From contig CAADRB010000100.1 of assembly GCA_900708905.1 (NCBI GenBank), forward strand, positions 210,221 through 274,220: a DNA stretch of 64,000 nucleotides, written 5' to 3'. Every line of letters begins with the position of its first letter. Positions within the stretch are counted from its first letter, which is position 1. The notes under the pieces are model-generated. The model saw only the letters and a program-made list of their open reading frames with translations, was not told the origin of the DNA and did not search any database. The DNA comes from Hymenolepis diminuta (Eukaryota > Platyhelminthes > Cestoda > Cyclophyllidea > Hymenolepididae). Positions 39,901 through 48,900 of the stretch are shown here, in pieces. A program made the position numbers and the translations under genes.

Positions 39901-40506
39901 TCGCACAATGAGACGTCCGCGCGTGCCATTCGGACATGTAACGTAAATCTCCTTCTGCTCTAATGTAATTGAATGTGAAGTGGAGCCATGTAGACGGGAT
40001 AAGCCAAGTCAAGCATATGACTATAACAGTTTGGAGGTGGCTGGGAAACCCACCCCAGTACATTGAATAAAAAATGGTATATAAATATTTATTCGCTATA
40101 GGTTAATCGTATCGGGTTGTTGATGTCTTCGTGCGGTGACTGGCAGCTGCACAAGTTTCGATGCGCAAAAGTGTCCTCGAATGGAGAGACGACCTTAATG
40201 ACGGCTTATCGTTCCCTTTAATTGTATTTGATTTCCATAGTCCCTTTATACAAATCTCTCTCTCTTTACTCTCTGCTTCCATCACGATTATTAAATACAC
40301 CCTGGTTCATCTTAACTCACCTTCCTTTTATTTGGGAAATGTTGTTGAATTGAGTACTATTCATTCCACATGTTTGATATAGAAGTTTACTGCTCTAATG
40401 TCAGCAAGCTCGAAAATCGATAAAATCACGTATATTGAAAGTCGTGTGAGCGGTTGTTACTGTTTTGTAATGGCGTCGCTGATATTTTGCCCTTTGTTCT
40501 CATCAT
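27955..40506 (-). CDS. SLC11A2: NRAMP / DMT1 divalent metal transporter (SLC11 family)
   Basis: Twelve well supported exons (39442-39312, 39276-39148, 39110-38931, 38892-38707, 38671-38483, 34126-34001, 33935-33843, 32783-32570, 31165-31036, 28409-28250, 28179-28138, 28041-27955) plus a tentative first exon at 40506-40461; total 1713 nt (570 aa; human DMT1 about 560-570). The metal-binding motifs are intact: AYLDPGN in TM1 (DPGN about 85-88) and GAIIMPHN in TM6 (MPHN about 264-267). The family signature [13 protein letters not shown] (about 384-396) follows. The protein should be a proton-coupled Fe2+/Mn2+ symporter with 11-12 membrane segments. The cytosolic tail ends ...NLVDVTY. The first exon rests on phase fit only; an in-frame Met within exon 39442-39312 is an alternative start. 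Four of the introns are 35-38 nt, others exceed 1-4 kb. Confidence 0.92.
28410..31035. other. Large NRAMP intron (2.6 kb)
   Basis: Flanked by a GTAAGT donor and a TTTTAG acceptor of the transporter. Contains a 103-codon plus-strand open frame (29348-29659) with no recognisable domain. Nothing else identified. Confidence 0.45.
31166..32569. other. NRAMP intron (1.4 kb)
   Basis: Begins with GTTTGT after exon 32783-32570 and ends at the CAG before exon 31165. No exon, SINE or RNA gene recognised. Confidence 0.4.
32784..33842. other. NRAMP intron (1.06 kb) with a more G+C-rich patch
   Basis: The region 33290-33460 is noticeably richer in G+C than the rest of the intron and includes GGCCAATCAG and CCAATCA motifs. 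It could be a fragment of an unrecognised mobile element. No coding exon seen. Confidence 0.35.
34127..38482. other. Largest NRAMP intron (4.4 kb)
   Basis: Intron between exons 38671-38483 and 34126-34001. It holds one minus-strand SINE copy near its start (38055-38222); the rest is AT-rich with no recognised feature. Confidence 0.45.
38055..38222 (-). repeat. tRNA-derived SINE (copy 5, minus strand)
   Basis: Read on the minus strand it has GTAGCACAGCGATTAA (A box region), TTCCCATCGATGC (remnant of the B box end) and ACACCCATTGAGC. The body TTAAGTCTGGCTAA...GAGGGTG...ATTCGAG follows, then CCTTAATGGGCTTG. The body aligns with TTAAGCCTGGCCAA...GAGGGTG...ATCGAGATTC in the copy at 46309. Part of the head is deleted. 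Confidence 0.55.
39443..40460. other. Probable first NRAMP intron (1.0 kb)
   Basis: Lies between the first strongly supported NRAMP exon and the tentative start exon. Open frames here (for example 39863-40063 on minus) have no match I recognise. Confidence 0.35.
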
Positions 40507-40890
40507 ACTAGATCTGAAAAATGATAGGTATAGTATTATTTTGTAAAGAAATAATAAATATCGTTGTGACGGATGTGTATTAACCCTGACAGAATCTTCA
40601 AATCAACTTTTTCGATTAAATAAATAAATAAATGTATATTAACGCTCTAGATGCATGAATAGCAAATATACTAAAAAAAATATATACACAAAATGGGTCA
40701 TATGATTTTGTTCCCGAAAGAATAATGAATAATAAATATTTGTTGATTTTGCTGAGTATTTTGATTAAAAAGACATTTGTGTATATAACCACAATTATCT
40801 TAAATGATTTATAGATGTATAGGTTACATTTTTGGCCATGAGATTTTTAATGAACTAAACTGCCTGCTTCTATTATTCTGATTGAAGGTA
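40507..40890. promoter_or_regulatory. Divergent promoter between NRAMP and CDPF1
   Basis: If the tentative NRAMP first exon is right, only 384 bp separate the two start codons. The stretch is very AT-rich, with an AAAT microsatellite near 40617-40633. An AG four bases before the CDPF1 ATG (ATTGAAG|GTA) could be a splice acceptor. Confidence 0.35.
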
Positions 40891-41334
40891 ATGAAGAGGA
40901 GTGGCTCTCCGAAGACGGGTTCATTTAAGTGTGCAGGCTGTCAATTTAGTGTAAAGTACGATGACAAAAGCACACGTCCACGATATCTCATGCAAAATAT
41001 TACGTATAATTTCGGCATTTTTTAAAGAAGCTTTTTCAGACTGCTTGAGGAGGTCTATGTCATGCGAGATCCCTTTGTGGATGGCGGAGCTGGGGCTATA
41101 ATCATTGGAGCTGACTGTTGCGTTTGCAACGATAGTGTCTGTATATCTCCTGTACGTTTTGATTCTTAAGTGGTATATTTCTTAGCAATGTTCCTTCTAT
41201 TATGGAAAGAGGTACTGTCGAAAATGTGCACTGGGCAATCTCGACCACTTTCCAGAGGATATACACAAAGTGGGTGATATTTCCGTATTTATATTTCAAT
41301 CTAGGAATTGTTACGTAATTTCACATCGGAATGA
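40891..41334 (+). CDS. CDPF1: Cysteine-rich DPF motif domain-containing protein 1 (CDPF1)
   Basis: Four short exons: 40891-41003, 41040-41151, 41186-41269 and 41305-41334; introns of 36, 34 and 35 nt; total 339 nt (112 aa; human CDPF1 about 123 aa). The conserved core is present: FKCAGCQF, then LLEEVYVMRDPFVD containing the name-giving DPF, then CCVCNDSVCISPQCSFYYGK and RYCRKCALGNLDHFPEDI. The Cys pairs (CxxC, CCxxC, C..C, CxxC) look like a small zinc-binding fold. The molecular role of the family is not established. No exon is long enough to stand out as an open frame, so the gene is easily missed. Splice sites are GT-AG, and every junction keeps the family's reading frame. Divergent from NRAMP. 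Confidence 0.82.
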
Positions 41335-42304
41335 ACGATACAGAGGGAATTATAACTCTTCATATGTTGTACAGGATTTTTGTCAATATAACTTGCGCAT
41401 TGACTCATATAATGATATGACTGGATAGTGTTTTCATCTTGTCTTGTCCAAAGGAACTTCAGTCAAAGAATATTTGGCAATGCTTTACTAAAACAGTCCC
41501 TCCGAATGCTAAATTAACACTGTTGAGGTGCCTCGTCTTATTCATGAGTTCAAAACCTACGCTTTAGGATTGAATGACAACGACCTACATGCGCTGATTT
41601 GTATTCTCTTTACTCGAAGTGGATATCATTGTTAAAGTGGGAACGCTCTGCCGGTGGCATAGCGTTAACATGCTCATTTGTAGAGTCCATCGGTGCACAT
41701 CCGGCGAGCCGAATTGTCACCCCCAGTTAAAAAAGGAGAGGGGTAAAGTTTGGGTTTCTCATCAGATAGGCCTCATGATGATATTTCTCTAAAAAATGGG
41801 TTTGGGAGGTAAACAGGTAATGTCCTCCGTATTTTAACTATCCGCTGACTCTCGATGGGAAGGAACCATTGTTCACGCACACACAGAATGATATCCCGGG
41901 AGAGGACATTCAGTTCCTTTACAAACTAGACGAATGATAAGTGCAAATGAATAATATTCCCTCATTTGTTAACGATAACTTTGAAATGGCTTACAAAGAC
42001 TAAGATCAACGGGGGTCGATTTCTAGAACTGCGATTAATATTTGGCATCAAGACAGGCAGCGAATTTAATAACTCAGTTACTTCTGAAAGCCAAATTGTG
42101 TATATCTAAACTCGTTGACATAATGCGACGACGGATATGAAATTATTATCATATTCCGAAAAAGTTAAATTCGGAACATTTTGCAAATTTATTACAATTA
42201 TGGAAAAGCATATTTAAAACCACAATAAAATGATAGTTATTAACGAAAAACTAGTGACTAACCTAAACAAAAAGAGGGAAGTTTGATAATAAGCATAAAC
42301 TAAT
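41335..42304. other. Intergenic between convergent CDPF1 and MED7
   Basis: Between two convergent 3' ends. It holds a truncated SINE (41651-41780); the rest has no recognised feature. Confidence 0.45.
41651..41780 (+). repeat. tRNA-derived SINE, internally deleted (copy 6)
   Basis: The head reads CCGGTGGCATAGCGTTAACATG, CTCATTTGT, then directly CATCGGTGCACATCCGGCGAG, so the B box is lost by a deletion. The body GAGAGGGGTAAAGTTTGGG and CCTCATGATG corresponds to GAGAGGGTGGGATAAATCG and CTCCATGATG in the copy at 46309. Confidence 0.55.
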
Positions 42305-42310
42305 TTTATT
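42305..42310 (-). terminator. Poly(A) signal of MED7
   Basis: AATAAA on the minus strand (TTTATT on plus), about 25 nt beyond the MED7 stop codon. It may end the mRNA of both MED7 and the upstream NDUFAF8-like frame. Confidence 0.6.
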
Positions 42311-42334
42311 GAACTACAAAGGTTTGGGAGCGGC

Positions 42335-43230
42335 TTACAAGGATTTTTGGAGGAAACTCCACAGAATGGGATCAATAGTAGGAGGGGAATCCGACTGATT
42401 GGCAGGAGAGTTTGAAGAGGATACAGATTCTGGGACATCCATTTTTAGGTCACACGTGTCTTCGATTTTCACATTTGTACGTGTCAAAGGATCATCAATC
42501 TTCATGTTTCTCTGGATACCAGAGAGAAGTTCGTCCAACTCTGGACCAAGATCTTCAAAGGAAACGGAGTAGGGGGAAGAAGGACAAGAGTTGGCGAGAA
42601 AATCAGGGAAAATAGACTGGGAGGCTGTGCAGAGAGTTTCATTAGTACGAGCTAAGTACTGCTCGCAAAGATGCACTGTATCACTGGCGATTTTAACCTA
42701 AATGAATCAATGAAAGACCGAATTGAAATAAACCTGGTAGATAAGCATTTCACGCAACAAATCTCGAGCTTGATGTGGCCGGTACTCATTCAAAAGATGA
42801 TGCATGTTGATGAAAAGCTGACCAATATGATCAAGTTTTTCTTTGCGTTTATCAGAACTTGGATCACGAGTTAGGATGTCCAGCAGATCAAGATAATTGG
42901 CAAGAATGGAGAAGTTAAGCTTTTTCAACTCAGACTTACGACTACAATTCTAAGGAAAAATCATTTAATTAGATTAGGGAAAAATACAGGCCAACGGACT
43001 AATACCTGTTGATAAATTCGACGGAAGCCGAAAGATCCAAGAGGTTTTAAGATAGGATCATCGGTATTAAATGGAACACCGAAAGTCTGATAAACAGTAG
43101 AGACTGGGATTTGGGGCGGTTGGGGAGCAGTTCCTTGAGCAACAGCAGAGTCCGTATACTTATCAATAAGCTCCCAGGGAGGGATGGGGAAGAGACTAAC
43201 GCTCGATGGGGCATCAGAAAGTTTGTTCAT
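42335..43230 (-). CDS. MED7: Mediator complex subunit 7
   Basis: Three exons: 43230-43006, 42949-42734 and 42697-42335, total 804 nt (267 aa; human MED7 is 233 aa). The family core is clear: a [15 protein letters not shown] segment near the N-terminus, [15 protein letters not shown], then [19 protein letters not shown] and [19 protein letters not shown], the latter being the MED7 hallmark. MED7 joins MED21 to form the hinge of the Mediator middle module that links activators to RNA polymerase II. The C-terminal 80 residues are acidic and Ser/Pro-rich and probably disordered. The start codon overlaps the stop codon of the upstream NDUFAF8-like gene (ATGA at 43227-43230). The next in-frame Met lies deep in the conserved domain, so this start is well supported. 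Confidence 0.92.
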
Positions 43231-43427
43231 ATTTTAGATCCAAGTTTAGCAGATGCTTTACGCAAACAAGAAATCAGATTGAGAAATTCTTTCCCACAAT
43301 CACCGCGTTTCACCTCTTCGCGTTGAACTATACAGCTGGCGTAAGATTTTGACTCCTTATTGCACTTAGATAAGAGAACAGGGTAATTGAATAAACGTTC
43401 ACGAGCAACCAAAACCTTAGACGACAT
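43227..43427 (-). CDS. NDUFAF8: NDUFAF8-like twin CX9C mitochondrial protein
   Basis: A single-exon frame of 66 aa. It has two CX9C motifs, CNKESKSYASC (about residues 22-32) and CGKEFLNLISC (about 44-54), in a helix-turn-helix arrangement. The second is preceded by a basic-acidic KRGDC and has the CxxEFxxLxxC wording of NDUFAF8 (C17orf89), which stabilises NDUFAF5 during assembly of respiratory complex I. Proteins of this type are imported through the MIA40 disulfide relay. Translation could also begin at an in-frame Met at 43496, but the product from 43427 has the usual family length. Its TGA overlaps the ATG of MED7, so both frames may come from one transcript. Confidence 0.75.
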   Translation of the reverse strand: MSSKVLVARERLFNYPVLLSKCNKESKSYASCIVQREEVKRGDCGKEFLNLISCLRKASAKLGSKI

Positions 43428-43752
43428 TAAAATAACGCAACGAATGGAATTTGTGAACGTATCACATAGAATGATATTTAAAACAATTTTATCCAATAAG
43501 TAAACTAAACGTAAAAATCATTATTTAAATAAAATAGAAGCATTATTTTTTACCTAAAAAATGTATATCTTTTTTATTTTTTACAAATTTGCATAACATA
43601 TAATAAGCAGTTTGAAAATATTTTAAATTTTATTATTTTAATTTTTGGTTTGGAATCATAAGTGGTGTTGTTAGAAAAGACTACGGTTAAGCGTGTCTTT
43701 TGAGTTTTTGGGCTCACGGGTTGTTGGGTTTCTTTTGCATGTTGACGTCATA
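43428..43752. promoter_or_regulatory. Divergent promoter: NDUFAF8-MED7 versus POLR2J
   Basis: A 325-bp AT-rich gap between oppositely oriented start codons. It has A/T tracts (43500-43640) and a perfect palindromic CRE near its right end. No coding exon lies in between, so both transcripts must start here or be trans-spliced here. Confidence 0.5.
43743..43750. promoter_or_regulatory. Palindromic CRE (TGACGTCA) next to the POLR2J start
   Basis: A perfect 8-bp CREB/ATF consensus palindrome two bases before the POLR2J ATG (43753). Such a site can act in both directions. If the mRNA 5' end is upstream, the motif lies in the leader and its role as a CRE would be doubtful. Confidence 0.4.
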
Positions 43753-44230
43753 ATGAACGCTCCAGCATCTTTTGAATCCTTCCTCTTAGTTGAAGGAGAA
43801 AAGAAGTAGGTTTTCTATCCGATCTTTTATTCGCTTCTAGGGTATTTATTGAAAAGGATACGCATGTTCCTAACGCAGCTGTTTTTACCTTAAATCGTGA
43901 AGATCATACGCTGGGCAATATGATCACTCGGTGTGTTGCGATTATACGTGGGGATTTATCTTAATTTAAATATTCCCTTGCACGGATTGTTTTTTTATTT
44001 TAGACAACTTTTAAAGGATCCCCGTGTCCTCTTTGCTGGTTATAAAATCCCACATCCTCTTGAGCACCGTGTGGTGATTCGTGTCCAAACGACAGCCTCA
44101 GTTACTCCAGTCGAAGTTTTCTCCTCCGCCATCAGAGATTTAATCAGTGAAATATCCAGTATTGAAGAACAATTTAGGGTATGCCTATATTTGTCAACTT
44201 ACTCTTCCTTTTTAGTCCACTATCAAATAG
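43753..44230 (+). CDS. POLR2J: RNA polymerase II subunit RPB11
   Basis: Four exons: 43753-43805, 43841-43930, 44004-44178 and 44216-44230; introns of 35, 73 and 37 nt; total 333 nt (110 aa; human POLR2J is 117 aa). The whole family pattern is visible: [18 protein letters not shown], then [38 protein letters not shown] and a C-terminal [19 protein letters not shown] helix. RPB11 pairs with RPB3 in the platform on which the polymerase is assembled, like the bacterial alpha dimer. The last exon codes for only four residues. Divergent from the NDUFAF8-MED7 pair. Confidence 0.95.
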
Positions 44231-44281
44231 AATTTCCTGTATGTATTATCGCGTTGTTCTTCCATAAGCACTGTTAATGGG

Positions 44282-44287
44282 ATTAAA
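44282..44287 (+). terminator. Possible poly(A) signal of POLR2J
   Basis: ATTAAA about 52 nt after the stop codon, a common variant signal, followed by T-rich sequence. Confidence 0.4.
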
Positions 44288-45916
44288 TTTCTAAGATTTT
44301 CAGTACTTGTTTAAGTTTTATTATATGGGCCTTTTTAAATAAGGAATTTTGCCCATATGAATGTGGTTTAAATGTAATTTTTCTTTGGATTTTCAGTTTG
44401 AGTCTCTGTAATTATTGCACTTCTACATACTTTAAAATCTAATGGGAGTTTAAATTAATTGTTATTATGATGGTGGAGTTCTCATACTTTTATAATGTCG
44501 CTAGTTTTCCGTATTGATTAGCGATCTGTGCTAGGTCGGTTTCCCTGAGTAATAAGAACATCTAAATCATACGGAGTTATACCACTTCTTTAGAACTAGC
44601 TGACCTCTAAATCGTTTGTATATTATTGGCCACTGGCTGAAGTAAGAGAAAGTGGACTATTTGCAATAATATAATCTCTATAATGGTACTAGTTACCCAA
44701 ATACTTGACTACAAGGAGTTGATCAAATGGATCCATTGTAATCGAATCCCGCTACTCAGAAACAGAAGAGTTCAATTGTGTGTCTGACCCGCTGTGGTTG
44801 TCGTGGGAAATCCAAAGACGTTTAAATTTACTCTCAAGTAATTGACGGAGACCGTAATATTCAGTTCTCATCGATCATTTTATTTACAACACAATAATGG
44901 CCCTTACAACACTATTCCCAGTAACTGCATTGGTTCGAGCGACCCACCCATACCCCGATGAATAAGAAATGAAGATATCGCACTTTTCTAACGAGGAACT
45001 AGTTAAAGTAGAATATGGGGATCAAAGTGAATGCACGGGAATGTTACATTAGATGATCAATACATGAATACATTCAATCGGAAGATGATCAATTATCCGT
45101 GACTGTCATGCTCCCATCAAACTTTGATGAGTCGGAGAACTAGGCTAGACTTCGTTGCAGTATTCCTAATAGTCTGAATTACTATTAAATCTCATCATTA
45201 GAATTATTATATGAGCTCAGCAGAGTTAGGCTTAAGGGTCCCCTCCGCAAAGTTAATGATCTTTCTAAATACCAATAGGAAGAAGACGATTTCTAAATTA
45301 AAGGGGCAGAAGTTAGCCAGAGGAACTTGCAGAAGGAATGAGCAAGACGTAGGAAGGGAATTTAGGTAATAAACATCAGTACTTTGAGTTGAAACGGGGT
45401 TATGAGAACGAGACCGAATTACGGTGGACTATTTGCTGTTGACTATTTAGCGTCTCTTGTTGGTCTATTGAGTAATCAATGAAAAATCACAATATAATAA
45501 TTAGGACAGAACAGATATATTTGATACAAGTGTACTCTATACTTGATTTAACGTTATCCAATTATATCAGCTCAAGTGAGCCGTAATATCAAAACAAGAT
45601 ATATGAACCATTCAAAATCCAGATCAAGTAGGGAGCCATAATCTATTGAAAAATTTTATGCAAAAACTGCAAAAAATTTTTGAGCAGACTGGGGAATAGA
45701 CAGGGTCTGATTGTTTCTTATGTACATTACCACGTAGCAAACCTAGTCCCACCCGAAAATTAACAAGATACAACCATCACAATATACATGCTTATTTAAA
45801 GGAAAGTTTTACAGAGAATCTACATCCAGATGTCAGAAGCTTGTCTAAAAAGGGAACACAGCAGGTGAGGGTAAAGCCTTTGGTTATAGAGAATAGTTAA
45901 TAATAATCAAAGGAGC
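44288..45916. other. Intergenic between convergent POLR2J and RRP9
   Basis: About 1.6 kb without supportable exons. Near 44840-44870 a short stretch (GGAGACCGTAATATTCAG and TTCTCATCGATC) resembles a SINE head, but too little is preserved to call it. Confidence 0.4.
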
Positions 45917-48900
45917 TTACTTGAAGGGAATATTGATTGGAATGAGACAGATGGCATCTCTGACTTTTCGCCTTTCTTCCCAACGACCCAATCGGTGTTC
46001 CTGACCGATACCAGCAACCAGCCACTTTCCGTCATTGGAAAAGGCTAAACTGTTTACGAAACCACCCTAAAAAGAAAATAAAAAAGTAGTAACTTCAATT
46101 GTGAATATCCAAAGAACGTTGTCCGGGACGAAATAAGCAAAAACTCATTTTCTGATTATTCTGTTCTTCCCCTCTCAGGATATTTTACATCAGAAGCCAT
46201 TAATTACCCAAGACACCAAAGATAGGCAAAATCAAGTGCGCATGTGCCTTGACCTTTTGATAGTAACCATTGTGATAATATCTGTTTACTTATCAAGCTA
46301 ACAATTGCGTTGGTGGTGCACTATTCGCCATGCACGTCTGTCAATTCAGAGATCACGGGATTCGGTTCCCATCGACGCACATCCAGTGAGTGGGGTGGTC
46401 AACCGTTCTAGTTAAGCCTGGCCAATAGAGAGGGTGGGATAAATCGAGATTCTTGTCAGGGAGGCTCCATGATGTCACTCTACTCAAGATGAAAATTGGA
46501 AAACGCTTTCCCAAATGGGCTTGGAAATTGTTTTTATAAAGATAGTACACAATTGGACAAGCGGATACATAACTATAGGGATATAATGTTGGAAAGAAAC
46601 AAATCTATTTTCCTCAAAGGTATGGAGAATCTTACTCCTTCACTACTCCGATCGAAAATTTCAATGTCAGCTTTAAGTATGACATTCTGATAAGCGATGT
46701 CTTGACCACCCTTGTCTATTATAAAACTTTAAGAAGCGGAGCTTGGAAGTTCTTGGTGAGTGTTATGCCTTTGGAACAATAATCCCGTCGGCATGTCTCT
46801 TGTCCCTATTTCAATGGCGAAAGTATTCGCTATGGAAGATAGTCCAAGTTCAATGATACTAAGACATATGAAGACGAAGATAAATAATAGTTACATCTAG
46901 GAGATTGATGAACCGATTACTTGTCTTCTATTAACTTAATTTAAAAATACCAAACGCGTAAAATTGCACGGCGACGTATTAAATTTGATGAAACTGCCTA
47001 AATCTTCACCAAATCGACGAAAATCAATGATCATAATGATAATTAATTAATGTATAATGAAATTCTCAACTGGACGTTTCAGGTTTCTTTTCATTTGTCT
47101 AACGAATCTTAGAAAAGCGGTCCTGTGGAGTATTACCACAAAATCATATTATACTTCAATCGTAAATATGGAATGTCCGACACCGAAAAACATTGCAAGG
47201 GGAATAAATAGCACACATTACATAAGAAAAACTAACCAGTTGGAATTCACCCTTAGGAATACGTTCCAATTTCGCCGAATCATGATGAACCCGGAGACGA
47301 GCCTGTTTCGTCCTTGATTCCCCATCACTTCCCTCTTCGTCATCATCGCCAACATTTTCACTACCAAGGCCAAAAGAGAAGGCCTTTTCACTTTCCAGAT
47401 GGAGACGCCAGAGTTGAACATGACCTGAAGAGGAACCCGTGGCTAGGAGGTCTGTACTGAACAAACCCGTCACAGAGGTCACCCAATTCAATGCGGGACG
47501 AGCTGTCACACTGTCAAGGTCGCTGGAGGTAGGGGGATGGGCTGGGGAGATCTTGCAGATAGGACTTCCACGACTCATGTGCCAGAGGTAGAGGGTGCTA
47601 AAATTGAAAGGATATATTACAGCACATTTGAATAATAATGCCGTAGTAAGCGTGGTCTAAGGAAGTGTTTATTAAGGAATTTCATATATAAGGCAATAAA
47701 AATGAAAGAACATAAAACTCTGTGAGTATGAAAGAGACCACTAAAAACAAAGGATACGAGGAGGGATAAGGCGATCATTATGTCACAATGGCTACTACTC
47801 TCTCAGGGATGGCGTTTTGTTCTAGCCAATTATTATTGTTCTTCCATGTTGGTCGACATATGGGCAAGTCACTCCATACCGGCTGCAAAGGTTGGTAGCT
47901 TAGTCTACTTCCAATTCTTCAGAAGCTTGGTGGTTTATAATGCATTCGGATGAAAAAGCTAATAGAAACACTAACATCAACGGATCGTATTGTAGCCCAA
48001 ACTCGAAAATCAAGTAAAATGAAAGGCATTTTAACAAATACAAATTTGAATATTGAATGCAAATGCAAGATTTAGGCAAGTGAAGACTTAAATGGTTACG
48101 TTTAAATGACGAAATTAACGTGATCACGAAGAGAACTGAGATTTACCTGACCGAATTTAACTAATAAAAAATTCAATTTTGAGCTTACGATAGTTGTAAG
48201 AGGTCGCATCTGACAAAAAAAGACTAGAATCTGAGAAAAACAAATTATTTTCACCATGTTTAAAACTTTGTTATTTTAAGGTTAAGTTAGATCAGCACGT
48301 CGACTAGCTGGATAATCCGTTCTGTGTTCTCTAAAACTTCCTTCACCGGGCTAATGATAAAATAATAACATTACATTAACATTTTTGATTTTTTAATTAA
48401 CAAAAAAAAACGTTATCTCATGTAGAACTCCATTCTTCAATCCCTTATAAAGGTAATAAAAGATAAACTAGAGAAAAGAAGTTAATAAATTGGGTTGATT
48501 AAAGGAAAAAAAAACGAACAAAATATGTGCACTTACTTTGTAGCTGAACCACCAATATAAAGGTCATCATTCACGGCATATATACACTCGATGGAATACC
48601 TAACAGACGGAGAATGCAACCAGATTAAATATCCCATGTATATAACAATACCGGACAGATGACTTACTCAGCAGGATTTTTGACGGTGTACTGGACGCAG
48701 ACTTCCTGTTCGACCTTCCAGAGACAAATTCCAGCACCCCCGAATCCTGAAGCGGAGACGCATCGTTCCAAAGAAAGTCCACAAATTGACAACACCTCAA
48801 TCTTTGTTGCGGCACTATGACGCAAAAAAAAAATCAAAATCGATTTTCCTATAAAAAAACAATTAGATTCAAACTTTCTGAGAAAATTCATTATATATGT

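Noticed and set aside
46309..46385. A genuine tRNA gene
   Set aside because: The A and B boxes are tRNA-like, but a clean cloverleaf is not evident and the same head with the same non-tRNA body recurs many times, so it is a SINE.
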